A DNA stretch of 54,889 bases from Bacillota bacterium (GTDB lineage: Bacteria > Bacillota > Dethiobacteria > DTU022). Shown piece by piece: positions 8,181 through 17,191 of this stretch. The DNA lies in contig JAAZLS010000048.1 of assembly GCA_012799185.1 (NCBI GenBank), positions 1-54,889 on the forward strand, read 5' to 3'. Both the position numbers and the translations under genes were made by a program. How positions within the stretch are numbered: the first letter of the stretch is position 1; every line of letters begins with the position of its first letter. The notes under the pieces were generated by a model. The model did not search any database, was not told the DNA's origin, and was given only the letters and a program-made list of their open reading frames with translations.

Positions 8181-10274
8181 TTAGCTCTGTTCCTCCCCCG
8201 TTGTTTCACCGTTAAGCCGCTCCGTGTAGCCGCATTCCTTTACAGAACATCGTTTTACGGGGTTTCTACGGGAACTGCCCTGGACTAATAACCCTCCACA
8301 GCGGGGGCACTTTTCCGCTAGCGGCTTATCCCACACAGCAAATCGGCACCGGGGGTAATTATCACAACCGTAAAACGTACGCCCCTTCTTACTTCGCCGT
8401 TCTACCAGCCGCCCCCCGTCGAGCGGGCATTTTACCCCGGTATCGCGACTGATGTTTTTTGTATAGCGGCACTTGGGGAAACCTGGACAGGCTAGGAAGC
8501 GCCCATACCGCCCGTGCTTATAAACCAAGGTCTTGCCGCATTGAGGACAGGTCTCCGTACTCTCTTCCGGTGGCAACTCCACCTTTTTTATTTTCTGATC
8601 TGCTACCTTCAACCGCTCTTCGAAGGGGCTATAAAATTCAGCCAGCACCTTTACCCATTCCAGGCGACCTTCTTCGATCCGATCCAGCCGCTTCTCCATT
8701 TCAGCGGTAAAACCGGAATCAATAATTTCGGGAAAGTATTCCTTCATCAAGTCTACCACTATTATACCCAATTCGGTAGGTGAAAACCTCCTGTTTTCCC
8801 TAATCACGTAGCCCCGGGTCTGAATGGTACTAATAATCGGAGCATAGGTACTCGGCCGACCGATTCCCTTTTCCTCCAGTGCTTTAATCAGGGAGGCCTC
8901 GCTGTAGCGGGCCGGCGGTTGAGTAAAATGCTGCTCCGGTAACAACTCTTGCATGGTCAGGATTTCTCCCTCGGCCAGGGTGGGCAGCTCCTTCACCTCT
9001 TCCTCACCGGCATCTTTAAGCAGAGCTAAAAACCCTGGGAACCGCAATTTACTGCCGGTAGCCCTAAAAATATAGTCACCGGCAGAGATACGAACAGTTA
9101 CCCGGTCAAACCGGGCCGGCGCCATCTGGCTGGCTGTAAAACGGTTCCAAATAAGCTGGTAAAGCCGAAACTGATCCCGGGTCAAGAAAGATTCAATAGA
9201 TGACGGTTCACGGAAAACGGAGGTGGGCCGGATTGCCTCGTGGGCCTCCTGGGCCCCCTTGCGGGAGCGATACTGGTAAGGCTTGGGGGGAATATATTTA
9301 TCCCCAAATTTTTCTTGAATAAAGCGGCGAACCTCACCCTGGGCCTGGGCTGATACCCGTACCGAATCGGTCCTAATATAGGTCACCAGCCCCAGCTGTT
9401 CCCCTGCTTCAAGTTTAATCCCCTCATAAAGCTGCTGGGCGATAAACATCGTCTTTTTACCAGTAAAACCCAATTTTGTAGAGGCTTCCTGCTGCAGGCT
9501 ACTGGTAGTAAAAGGGGCTACCGGCCGGCGAAGACGACGGCCTTTTTTAATTTGCTCGACAATGAACCGGGCTCCCCGGATCGCCTCTACAACGGTTTCG
9601 GTCTCTTCCCTGTTCTTTAGTTCAATCTTCTTTCCCCGATGCTCCGCCAGCTGTGCCTTAAAAGTCGATTCTGGTTCACCGGCAATAAGGAGGGCTTCCA
9701 GGGTCCAGTACTCCTCCTTGATAAAGTTCTCGATTTCCTGTTCGCGGTCACAGATAAGCCGTACCGCTACCGATTGCACCCGGCCCGCGCTAAGGCCTCC
9801 GCGAATTTTACGCCATAGCAGGGGACTAATTTGATACCCGACCAGCCGATCCAGTATCCGCCGGGCCTGCTGGGCATCGACCCGATCCTGGTTAATCGGC
9901 CGGGGGTTATTGAACGCTTCCAATACCGCCGTTTTGGTAATTTCATTAAATTCTACCCGGTAAGACCCGTCTTGCTCAAGCTCCAGGGCCTGGCCCAGAT
10001 GCCAACAGATAGCCTCCCCCTCCCGATCCGGGTCTGCCGCTAAAAACACCTTTTTTGCTTTCTTTTTTGCCTGCCTTAGTTCCTTTAAAATTTTCCCTTT
10101 CCCACGAATTAAAATATATTCGGGAGCAAAATTTTGATCCAGGTCGATCCCCAACTTGCTCTTGGGAAGATCAATTAAATGCCCCATCGAAGCCTTAACC
10201 TGGTAATTACGCCCTAAGAATCGCCCGATGGTACGGGCTTTAGATGGTGACTCCACTATCACCAGGTAACTCAT
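8181..10274 (-). CDS. topA: DNA topoisomerase I (type IA)
   Basis: The enzyme relaxes negative supercoils through a 5'-phosphotyrosine. The 697-residue protein has an N-terminal TOPRIM domain (LVIVESPSKA, then DPDREGEAI), the active-site tyrosine in TYIRTDS (about Tyr299), and three C-terminal four-cysteine zinc ribbons, each in the CPxCG or CPLDG pattern. The start used (MSYLVIVESP) has AAGGAGG seven bases upstream; the frame stays open ten codons further without a better site. It follows dprA, as in B. subtilis, but trmFO is absent between topA and xerC. Confidence 0.96.
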   Translation of the reverse strand: MSYLVIVESPSKARTIGRFLGRNYQVKASMGHLIDLPKSKLGIDLDQNFAPEYILIRGKGKILKELRQAKKKAKKVFLAADPDREGEAICWHLGQALELEQDGSYRVEFNEITKTAVLEAFNNPRPINQDRVDAQQARRILDRLVGYQISPLLWRKIRGGLSAGRVQSVAVRLICDREQEIENFIKEEYWTLEALLIAGEPESTFKAQLAEHRGKKIELKNREETETVVEAIRGARFIVEQIKKGRRLRRPVAPFTTSSLQQEASTKLGFTGKKTMFIAQQLYEGIKLEAGEQLGLVTYIRTDSVRVSAQAQGEVRRFIQEKFGDKYIPPKPYQYRSRKGAQEAHEAIRPTSVFREPSSIESFLTRDQFRLYQLIWNRFTASQMAPARFDRVTVRISAGDYIFRATGSKLRFPGFLALLKDAGEEEVKELPTLAEGEILTMQELLPEQHFTQPPARYSEASLIKALEEKGIGRPSTYAPIISTIQTRGYVIRENRRFSPTELGIIVVDLMKEYFPEIIDSGFTAEMEKRLDRIEEGRLEWVKVLAEFYSPFEERLKVADQKIKKVELPPEESTETCPQCGKTLVYKHGRYGRFLACPGFPKCRYTKNISRDTGVKCPLDGGRLVERRSKKGRTFYGCDNYPRCRFAVWDKPLAEKCPRCGGLLVQGSSRRNPVKRCSVKECGYTERLNGETTGEEQS

Positions 10275-10347
10275 ACCGTCCCTCCTTGTAACTGTCCAAA
10301 CCAATTCACTAGATCTACATATTATATAATAGCAAAAACCAGCCCGA

Positions 10348-11430
10348 CTATACCCGGGTAAAATATTTACCCGGCAGTTGCTGCAAACAACCCTTTAGTT
10401 CCAGGTTAAGTAAAGTCGGCCAGAGCTCCTCCACGGGTAGCCCGCTGGAACGCATGATCTCATCCACATGTTGCGGCCGGTAAGGGATCAATTCCAGCAG
10501 GTGCCGCTCCTGCAGCGAGAGGATAGGTTTTTTCTCCTCCACCCCAGCCTGCCGCCCTACCGGGCCCACGGCCAATTCCTCCAATATATCCGCCACCGTC
10601 TCCACCAACTTGGCCCCGTCCTGGATCAGGCGGTGACAGCCAACACTATAAGGGCTACCAATATTCCCGGGGACAGCAAATACCTCCCGGTTCTGTTCAA
10701 GGGCATAATTGGCCGTAATCAAGGCACCACTTTTTAATGGAGCCTCCACTACCACTGTGCCCAAGGAAAGGCCGCTAATAATCCGATTTCGTTGGGGAAA
10801 GTTCCGGGGCAACGGGTTGGTATCAAGCGGAAACTCAGATATTACCAGCCCGGAAGATGCAATTCGGTCTCGCAAATCCCGGTTCCGAAAAGGATAATCA
10901 ATATTCAGACCGCAACCCAATACCGCTACAGTCCGCCCATTTGCCTGGAGCGCACCGCGATGGGCACAGGTATCTATACCCAAGGCCAGGCCGCTAACGA
11001 TGGTAAACCCCAGGCCGGCCAGTTCCCGGCCTAGGCGAAGGGCCACCTCCTGCCCGTAAAAAGTACAACGGCGGCTACCTACTATCGCAATCGCCATCTG
11101 GTCATCTTCCTGCCAACGCCCATAACTATACAGTAAGGGGGGAGGACGGCTGGTTCTCCCCAACAGGGGCGGATAAGCGGATCCCTTCAGCCCCCATACG
11201 GAGATGCCCAGGTTTTGTAAGCGAAGCCACTCTTTATCCGGATCGATAGCCTCCCGCTTCCGGATCAGTTTGGGGATAATATTGACCAACTTGGTTATAT
11301 CGGCCCATTCCTTTTCCGATGCCTCCCAGGCTCCCTTGGCGGATCCAAAACGGTTTAGCAATAGCTCAATACGAGCCGGGCCCAGTAGTTGAATACAGTT
11401 TAGGGCATTTAAATATTTCAGCTCTTCCAT
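10348..11430 (-). CDS. dprA: DprA/Smf, DNA-processing protein
   Basis: DprA loads RecA on incoming single-stranded DNA during transformation. The Rossmann-like core is complete: GSRRCTFYG, the GLALGIDTCAH loop, the NRIISGLS segment and PLKSGALITA followed by FAVPGNI. A C-terminal winged-helix domain (about the last 60 residues) is present. The first ATG gives 360 residues; a TTG nine codons upstream, right after the aminomutase stop, is an alternative, and neither start has a convincing Shine-Dalgarno sequence. Such genes are widespread and do not prove natural competence. Confidence 0.94.
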   Translation of the reverse strand: MEELKYLNALNCIQLLGPARIELLLNRFGSAKGAWEASEKEWADITKLVNIIPKLIRKREAIDPDKEWLRLQNLGISVWGLKGSAYPPLLGRTSRPPPLLYSYGRWQEDDQMAIAIVGSRRCTFYGQEVALRLGRELAGLGFTIVSGLALGIDTCAHRGALQANGRTVAVLGCGLNIDYPFRNRDLRDRIASSGLVISEFPLDTNPLPRNFPQRNRIISGLSLGTVVVEAPLKSGALITANYALEQNREVFAVPGNIGSPYSVGCHRLIQDGAKLVETVADILEELAVGPVGRQAGVEEKKPILSLQERHLLELIPYRPQHVDEIMRSSGLPVEELWPTLLNLELKGCLQQLPGKYFTRV

Positions 11431-11458
11431 AACTAAACCGGGGCCGTCAACTCCCAAA

Positions 11459-12787
11459 TTAGCACAGCCCGGACTGCCCTGCCTTTGGAGCAGGCGGCCA
11501 ATCCTCCTCCCTAATTACATGATCCCCCCGCGGTTCCTTTACATATTCCCGGTTGTCGTAATACATAACCCGATTTTCCCAGGTCCGAATTTTTAAATAA
11601 TCGGGCCCGATCCCAACCAGGTAGTTAGGTAGTAACGGGGTTTTCCCGTAACCATGGGGGGCATTTAAAATAAAGGTCGGTATAGCCAGGCCGGAGGTAT
11701 AACCCCGTAAATATTCCATAATCTCCAACCCCTCCTCGACCCGGGTCCAAAAATGAGAGGTCCCTTTAACTTTTTTAGCATGAAATATATAGTACGGACG
11801 AACCATTATTTTTAGCAGTTCCTGGTTGAGCTTCCGCATTACATAGCGGTCATTGTTAATGCCTTTTAAAAGCACGGCCTGATTGCCTAGAGCAACCCCG
11901 GTACGGGCTAATTTTAGGCAGGCCTCCCCAGCCGCCGGCGTTATCTCCATCGGGTGATTAAACTGAGTATTAACGTAAAGCGGTAGGTGCCGGGAGAGGA
12001 TTGCACAGAGCTCATCATCAATTCGCGAAGGGAGGGTTACCGGCGTCCGGGTCCCAAAGCGTTTAATCTCCACATGGGGGATCTGTTCCAGCTCCTCTAA
12101 TAACCAGGCGATTTTCTTATTGCTTAGTAGAAAACCGTCCCCACCGGTAAGAAGCACATCCCGGATTTCGCTGTTTTCTCGAATATAATCCAATGCCTGC
12201 TCCAGCTGGTCACGGGGGGTGGCTCGGCTAATCTCCGTAATATTACGGCGCCGCTGGCAGTGGCGGCAAAACATGGCACATTCGTTGGTAACGTTAATAA
12301 TTAGCCGGTCGGGATAACGGCGGGTCACCGCCGGAGCGGGGGAGGTATACTCTTCATCCATAGGATCCTCCTCGCCGTAGGGACAGCTGTACTCATTAAT
12401 AACCGGAACAGCCTGCTTTCTAATCGGATCCTCCCTGTTCCCCGGCTCCATCAGGCTTAAATAATAGGGGGAGATAGTCCAACAAAAGTGAGATCCGACC
12501 AGATCGATCTCCTCAATATCCTGTTCAGTTAAATCGATAAAGTGGCGCAGTTCCTGGGAGGATTTAATACGATTCCTTAGCTGCCAATGCCAATCATGCC
12601 ATTGTTCGTCAGTAGCTCCAAAATATGATTTGATTTTTTCCTGGCGTTTTAATATTTCAGGCCAGCATTTAAACCCGTGGGATATTTTCTCCCGGGCTTG
12701 ATGGTAATCTAGAATCGACTTTTTTAGCTGCTCAGCTCTCTGTAAAGATACAACCCGCTTATCTTTACCCTTAAATTCTCTGCTCAC
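11459..12787 (-). CDS. eam: Radical SAM 2,3-aminomutase, probably glutamate 2,3-aminomutase
   Basis: A PLP- and SAM-dependent enzyme moving an alpha-amino group to the beta carbon. The radical SAM cluster motif is CAMFCRHC (about Cys170, 174, 177), and the PLP lysine lies in GYGKTP. Lysine 2,3-aminomutase binds the substrate epsilon-amino group through two aspartates (Asp293 and Asp330 in Clostridium subterminale). Here the aligned positions are Lys (HAKK, about 338) and Asn (FILNAP, about 375), the pair reported for glutamate 2,3-aminomutase of C. difficile. The product would be beta-glutamate, a compatible solute. I chose a GTG after the strong GAGGAGG site, because the first possible GTG overlaps that site. 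It has no AblB acetyltransferase neighbour, and dprA follows closely. Confidence 0.82.
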   Translation of the reverse strand: MSREFKGKDKRVVSLQRAEQLKKSILDYHQAREKISHGFKCWPEILKRQEKIKSYFGATDEQWHDWHWQLRNRIKSSQELRHFIDLTEQDIEEIDLVGSHFCWTISPYYLSLMEPGNREDPIRKQAVPVINEYSCPYGEEDPMDEEYTSPAPAVTRRYPDRLIINVTNECAMFCRHCQRRRNITEISRATPRDQLEQALDYIRENSEIRDVLLTGGDGFLLSNKKIAWLLEELEQIPHVEIKRFGTRTPVTLPSRIDDELCAILSRHLPLYVNTQFNHPMEITPAAGEACLKLARTGVALGNQAVLLKGINNDRYVMRKLNQELLKIMVRPYYIFHAKKVKGTSHFWTRVEEGLEIMEYLRGYTSGLAIPTFILNAPHGYGKTPLLPNYLVGIGPDYLKIRTWENRVMYYDNREYVKEPRGDHVIREEDWPPAPKAGQSGLC

Positions 12788-12923
12788 AGCTTGATGCACC
12801 TCCTCACGGTCAAGCCAAGATATTCACAGTATATCATAACAGGTCAAACCCCAAAACATAAGAACCGGCCGTCCCGGGCTAATACCGGTGCAAGGTGCTG
12901 GTTGCGCCCGGCCCTTCCCTCCC

Positions 12924-12950
12924 ACAAAAACCTCCCAACAGGCAGGAAGG
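12924..12950 (-). terminator. Terminator of the cimA-M42 operon
   Basis: On the minus strand CCTTCC and GGGAGG pair (one G-T) around an eight-base loop, followed directly by TTTTTGTG. It lies about 20 bases after the last M42 stop. The remaining non-coding bases up to the aminomutase gene hold that gene's ribosome-binding site and possibly a weak promoter. Confidence 0.75.
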
Positions 12951-12969
12951 TGCAGTTATTACCCGTAAA

Positions 12970-13953
12970 TTAAACAGGCCAGTTACTGGTACAGAGTTTC
13001 TTCAATAGCTCTACCGCCGCCTTTAAATCCGCCGGGTCAACCATCTCCGATGGAGTATGAACATAGCGGCAGGGGATGGAGAGCGCTCCCGTAGGCACCC
13101 CCTCCCGGCTAAGATGAATCACCCCGGCATCGGTTCCGCCCCGCTCTAAAATTTCCAGCTGGTAAGGTATATTATGTTGTTCCGCCGTATCGATCATCAA
13201 TTGACGCACGATGGGATGAGTAATCACCGAGCTGTCTTTAACCTTGATTGCCGCCCCTTTGCCCAGTGCTACCGCCATCAGCGGAGCCTTGGGGGTATCG
13301 CCAACACGAGTTACGTCTACCGCCAGGCCGAAATCCGGCTTAAGATGATAGGCGGCAGTGCGGGCCCCTCGCAAACCCACCTCTTCCTGGACCGAGAATA
13401 CAAAACAGAGCTCCTGGGGAATCTCCCGAGGTAACCGGCGGAGGGCCTCAATCAAAACCGCGCAGCCCGCCCGGTTATCCATGGCCTTGGCCAAGAAACG
13501 TCCTCCCGCGTTGACAAAGGGTTGTTCCAGAACCGCCAGATCGCCAATTCGAATCTCTTCTACCTGTTTTTCTGCCCCCAGATCAAGGTAGAGACGGGGC
13601 CAATCCAGCTCCTTTAGGTTTTTAATCTTTTCATGGTAGACTACTCCCACCCGGCCTTGCTTTAACCTTACCCTTTGGCCCACCAGCTGGTGGGGGAGCA
13701 CCCCACCCACCGGGGCCAATCGGGCAAATCCCTGGTCGTCAATATGGGTAATAATCACCCCAATTTCATCCATATGGGCGGAGATCACTATCCGGGGGGA
13801 GGGTCCTTGACGCACGGCGACCAGGTTCCCCAGTTTATCGGTATAAAGGTGATCAACCGCCCCCCTGATCTTCTGTTCAATCAATGCGGCAACCTCGCTC
13901 TCTTCGCCCGAGGGGCCAAAAGCCTCAGTTAACAGTTTAAGTAAGTTTTCCAT
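12970..13953 (-). CDS. M42 family aminopeptidase (paralogue 1)
   Basis: M42 (TET/FrvX type) metallo-aminopeptidases degrade peptides in large self-compartmentalised oligomers. This 327-residue copy has the complete two-metal site: His in SAHMDEIG, Asp in MDNRAG, Glu-Glu in VQEEVG, Asp in VDVTRV and the terminal His in RYVHTP. The family was once misannotated as endoglucanase. It is the last gene of a run of three M42 paralogues, 59 bases after the second copy, and is followed by a terminator. Which peptides it prefers cannot be read from sequence. Confidence 0.9.
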   Translation of the reverse strand: MENLLKLLTEAFGPSGEESEVAALIEQKIRGAVDHLYTDKLGNLVAVRQGPSPRIVISAHMDEIGVIITHIDDQGFARLAPVGGVLPHQLVGQRVRLKQGRVGVVYHEKIKNLKELDWPRLYLDLGAEKQVEEIRIGDLAVLEQPFVNAGGRFLAKAMDNRAGCAVLIEALRRLPREIPQELCFVFSVQEEVGLRGARTAAYHLKPDFGLAVDVTRVGDTPKAPLMAVALGKGAAIKVKDSSVITHPIVRQLMIDTAEQHNIPYQLEILERGGTDAGVIHLSREGVPTGALSIPCRYVHTPSEMVDPADLKAAVELLKKLCTSNWPV

Positions 13954-14012
13954 GGTGCCTCCATCTATTTTAGTACTATCCAGCGGTCCTTAGGTATTTT
14001 TTTGCGTTACTA

Positions 14013-15041
14013 TCAAATGCGGACACCCGACTCGAACCAGGCTTTAATCAACGAAACTGTATCTTTTAGGTCGCTTATCTTCATAACACTATGGGGAGTA
14101 TGAATATAGCGGCAGGGTACTGCAACCACCGCTGTTTTAACCCCCTCCCGGGAGAGGGCGACCGCTCCGGCATCGGTACCACCTCCGGCAAATCGCCGGT
14201 GCTGGTAAGGGAGGCCCCGCTCTTCGGCTACCGTGATCAGCTGCTGCCAAAGCCGGCGATCGGCTATAAAAGAGCGGTCCATAAAACTTAGGGCCGGGCC
14301 GTGCCCGAGCCGGGTTATGGTGAAGTCAGGCGCAGTCCCCGGCGTATCGGAGGCCATAGTTCCCTCAATAACTAGGGCTAACTCCGGCTGCAGGCTATAG
14401 GCGGCTACCGCCGCCCCCCGGGAGCCTACCTCTTCTTGAACAGTAAAGGCCGCATCGAAGGATAGCTCACTTTCCATTAATAGCAGCTCTACCAGCACCG
14501 CACAACCGGCCCGATCGTCAAAGGCTTTACCCCGGACATAGCCATCACCCAGGGGAACCAGGGCGGTATCGAAGGAGGCGTAGTCACCGGGTTTGACCAA
14601 CTCCAACGCCTCTTCCTTCCCCCCGGCGCCGATATCCAGGTAGAGTTGTTCCAGGGTATACGGTTTTTTTCGTTCCTCCCGCTTCTGCAGGTGTATGGCT
14701 TTGCTACCGATAACCCCCGGGATAAGCTGTTCCCCCACCTTCACCACCTTTGAAACTAGTACCCGGGGGTCAATTCCTCCCACCGGTTTAAACTGCAGCT
14801 GGCCACTTTCCTTTATCGTAGTGACCATCAGCCCCACCTCGTCCATATGAGCAGCCAGCATGATCCGGGGGCCCCGATGCCGCCCCTGCTTATGAACCAA
14901 CAGGTTACCCAAGGTATCGGTACGGATAGTTAACGGCGGATCGGGTGCATCCTCCCCGGTAAGTAGATCGACAATTGCCCGGCGTACCGCTCCTTCATCC
15001 CCGGATACTCCCGGCAAATTTGACAGCAGTTCTAAATACAT
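14013..15041 (-). CDS. M42 family aminopeptidase (paralogue 2)
   Basis: This second copy, 342 residues, overlaps the upstream paralogue by 10 bases. Metal ligands are visible in AAHMDEVG, DDRAG, VQEEVG and RYIHTP. At the position where its neighbours have Asp (VDVT, IDVT), it has Glu (VIEGT), a difference known within the family and possibly linked to metal or substrate choice. GGGTDAGA near the C-terminus is the substrate-binding loop region. The sequence is clearly diverged from the other two, so this is an old duplication and not a recent one. Confidence 0.9.
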   Translation of the reverse strand: MYLELLSNLPGVSGDEGAVRRAIVDLLTGEDAPDPPLTIRTDTLGNLLVHKQGRHRGPRIMLAAHMDEVGLMVTTIKESGQLQFKPVGGIDPRVLVSKVVKVGEQLIPGVIGSKAIHLQKREERKKPYTLEQLYLDIGAGGKEEALELVKPGDYASFDTALVPLGDGYVRGKAFDDRAGCAVLVELLLMESELSFDAAFTVQEEVGSRGAAVAAYSLQPELALVIEGTMASDTPGTAPDFTITRLGHGPALSFMDRSFIADRRLWQQLITVAEERGLPYQHRRFAGGGTDAGAVALSREGVKTAVVAVPCRYIHTPHSVMKISDLKDTVSLIKAWFESGVRI

Positions 15042-16096
15042 GTTAACCCCTCCACCAGGTCCGTATCTATACTCCGGGCAAAACCGGCCAAAAGACGCCC
15101 GGTAAGTAAAACATCATCCAGGTTTAATGTCTCCACCGTCGAGTGCATGTAACGCAAGGGAATGGAGAGGAGGATACCGGGAATCCCCTCCCGGGATACC
15201 TGGATCGCCCGGGAATCGGTGGATGCCGGGCCAGGAACCGGTTCAACCTGGTAAGGGAGACAATACTCGCGAGCCACTGTCCTAACCCGTTCTACCAACC
15301 GCGGGTGAAAATTAGGGCCCACCCCCACCACCGGCCCCTCTCCCAACCCAAAACCGTCCTCCTCGGCCACCCCCGGTGACAGGCCGTGAGTCACATCTAT
15401 TGCCACCGCCAGGTCGGGCGAAAGGCCGTAGGAGGCAACGATCGCCCCCCGAACACCGACCTCCTCCTGGGCGGTGCCCACGAAATAAATCCGGCAGAAA
15501 TGACGGATATCGACCAGCTCTGCTGCGCAGACAATCATTGCCACCACGCCGGCACGATTATCAAGAGCCTTGCCGGATGCAATATTACCACCGGCCATGG
15601 TCAAAAGCGGCCGCACCAGGGAAATATAGTCTCCCACCCGGATCTGGGCCTCGACCCCCTCCGGGTCCATCCCCAGGTCAATAAAGAGATCCTCAATCCT
15701 TAATTCCTTTTTTCTCTCCTTTTCGGTCAACAGGTGGGGGGGAGTAGCCCCGATAACACCCCGGCACCGGCGACGCCCATGGATCTCTACCGCCTGCCCG
15801 AGCAGGGTACGGGGATCCAGGCCCCCAACGGCGCTGAACCGCACAAACCCCTTTTCTAGCCGGCTAACCATCGCCCCGATTTCATCAATATGGGCAGCTA
15901 CCAACAAAGAAGGGGCCCCCGGCCCACCGGTCCCCTCCTTAAAACCGATCACATTTCCAAAGGAATCCCGGTGCAGGCGCGTAACATAAGGTTCCAGGTA
16001 ACCGGCCGTTATTTCAGCCGGTTCTCGTTCATCCCCGGAAACCCCTACCGCTCCGGTTAGTATTTCCAACATGTCTTTAACTTGCTCTTTATCCAT
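15032..16096 (-). CDS. M42 family aminopeptidase (paralogue 3)
   Basis: This 354-residue copy is the first of the three in transcription order, nine bases after the MetE-like gene. The catalytic set is complete (AAHIDEIG, LDNRAG, AQEEVG, AIDVTHG, RYMHST). The loop that reads GGTDAG in the other two is PASTDSRA here, so the substrate pocket probably differs. The ATG start (MDKEQVKDML) follows a GGAG-type site. Mixed TET complexes of different M42 subunits are known in Pyrococcus, so joint assembly is possible but unproven. Confidence 0.9.
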   Translation of the reverse strand: MDKEQVKDMLEILTGAVGVSGDEREPAEITAGYLEPYVTRLHRDSFGNVIGFKEGTGGPGAPSLLVAAHIDEIGAMVSRLEKGFVRFSAVGGLDPRTLLGQAVEIHGRRRCRGVIGATPPHLLTEKERKKELRIEDLFIDLGMDPEGVEAQIRVGDYISLVRPLLTMAGGNIASGKALDNRAGVVAMIVCAAELVDIRHFCRIYFVGTAQEEVGVRGAIVASYGLSPDLAVAIDVTHGLSPGVAEEDGFGLGEGPVVGVGPNFHPRLVERVRTVAREYCLPYQVEPVPGPASTDSRAIQVSREGIPGILLSIPLRYMHSTVETLNLDDVLLTGRLLAGFARSIDTDLVEGLTCI

Positions 16097-16105
16097 GGAA
16101 CGCTC

Positions 16106-17170
16106 CTACTCCTGTAATTTAGAGATCAATTCCGCCGTCAGGTGGTAAACCCTCTTCATCAAGTCTACCGGGAGGGTGCCGGTACCGCAACTGGGGGTAA
16201 TCATCAGCTGCCGGTTAAGCCTCCCCTCATCGACCCCCCTCCTGGCCAGGGCCTCTATCCCCCGTTGCAATCGCTCCAGGAGGGAACAGCTGTCCTCCTG
16301 CCAGGCGGCATCGGAGGTAGGAACCAAACCCCAAGCCAGTACGCCTCCCCGTTTTAAAAAAGAATTAAGTTCTTCGCTGTAAACCAGTAAGGAGGAAAAA
16401 TAACCGTACGCATCGAAGCTAAGTATATCCAAATCTAGCTCCGTCAGCAGGGACCAATCTATACCAGCACAACAATGAACCCCTGTATATCCCTCTTCAG
16501 AACGAATCTCTTCAATAATTATCTTCAGGGCCTCCTGGATCTCTCGCCGCCCTAACCCTACCGCGGTGGAACTACCATAACTGTAAACTGCCGGATCATC
16601 AATAAATAGTAAAACTGGGTAACCAAGGGCCCTTAATGTTTTGACCTGCCAGCCGGCCTGGCGGGCCAGTACATGGTTTATTATTTCCCGCAGGGTATCA
16701 TTATAAAAGGAGGGGCGCTTTTCCGGATCGGTAACCTGGAATCCTACCGTTACCGGCCCGGCAACCTGTCCTTTTAGGCACAAAGGGGCCCCAGGCAGCG
16801 CCGGCACCCGCCGCACAAACTCATAGAATCCGGCAGCAGAAGAGGGCGGGAGGGCAAAGGGATCCCCCTGCCCCTTACTCCGGGGGGAGGGGTCGGCCAA
16901 TAGCTCGTACAACCCCATCAAACTTTCCTCCCACCGGCTGCGATCGCTAGTAAATACCGGCTGGTGCCCATTCATCACCAGCATATCTTCCCTTAGCAAA
17001 ATATGGAGATACTGGGAAACCAGCCCCTCGGCGCTACCGCGACGGGGTAGTTGGGGCCAGTGGGGTATCCGCCTGAAACAGTTGAAAATTAAATCTATAG
17101 CTGGATCCGGGTCAGTAAAAGATAGGCTGCCAATCCCGGTAGCCAGGCCATAATATTGTTCCGGTAACAT
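16106..17170 (-). CDS. MetE-like (cobalamin-independent methionine synthase/UROD fold) methyltransferase
   Basis: This 354-residue TIM-barrel protein resembles only the C-terminal catalytic half of MetE. Candidate zinc ligands are His and Cys in VHCCAG, an acidic residue in SFDAYG where MetE has Glu, and Cys in TPSCGTG near the end. It lacks the N-terminal MetE domain that helps bind folate, so the methyl donor may instead be a corrinoid protein, as proposed for other short (core) MetE proteins. It could make methionine or modify another thiol; the acceptor is not evident. It sits 21 bases after cimA in the same operon. Confidence 0.72.
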   Translation of the reverse strand: MLPEQYYGLATGIGSLSFTDPDPAIDLIFNCFRRIPHWPQLPRRGSAEGLVSQYLHILLREDMLVMNGHQPVFTSDRSRWEESLMGLYELLADPSPRSKGQGDPFALPPSSAAGFYEFVRRVPALPGAPLCLKGQVAGPVTVGFQVTDPEKRPSFYNDTLREIINHVLARQAGWQVKTLRALGYPVLLFIDDPAVYSYGSSTAVGLGRREIQEALKIIIEEIRSEEGYTGVHCCAGIDWSLLTELDLDILSFDAYGYFSSLLVYSEELNSFLKRGGVLAWGLVPTSDAAWQEDSCSLLERLQRGIEALARRGVDEGRLNRQLMITPSCGTGTLPVDLMKRVYHLTAELISKLQE

Positions 17171-17191
17171 TTTTTCCTCCCTATCCCGGGC

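Noticed and set aside
11459-12787. Lysine 2,3-aminomutase (KamA/AblA)
   Set aside because: The two lysine-binding aspartates are replaced by Lys and Asn, and no AblB acetyltransferase is present.
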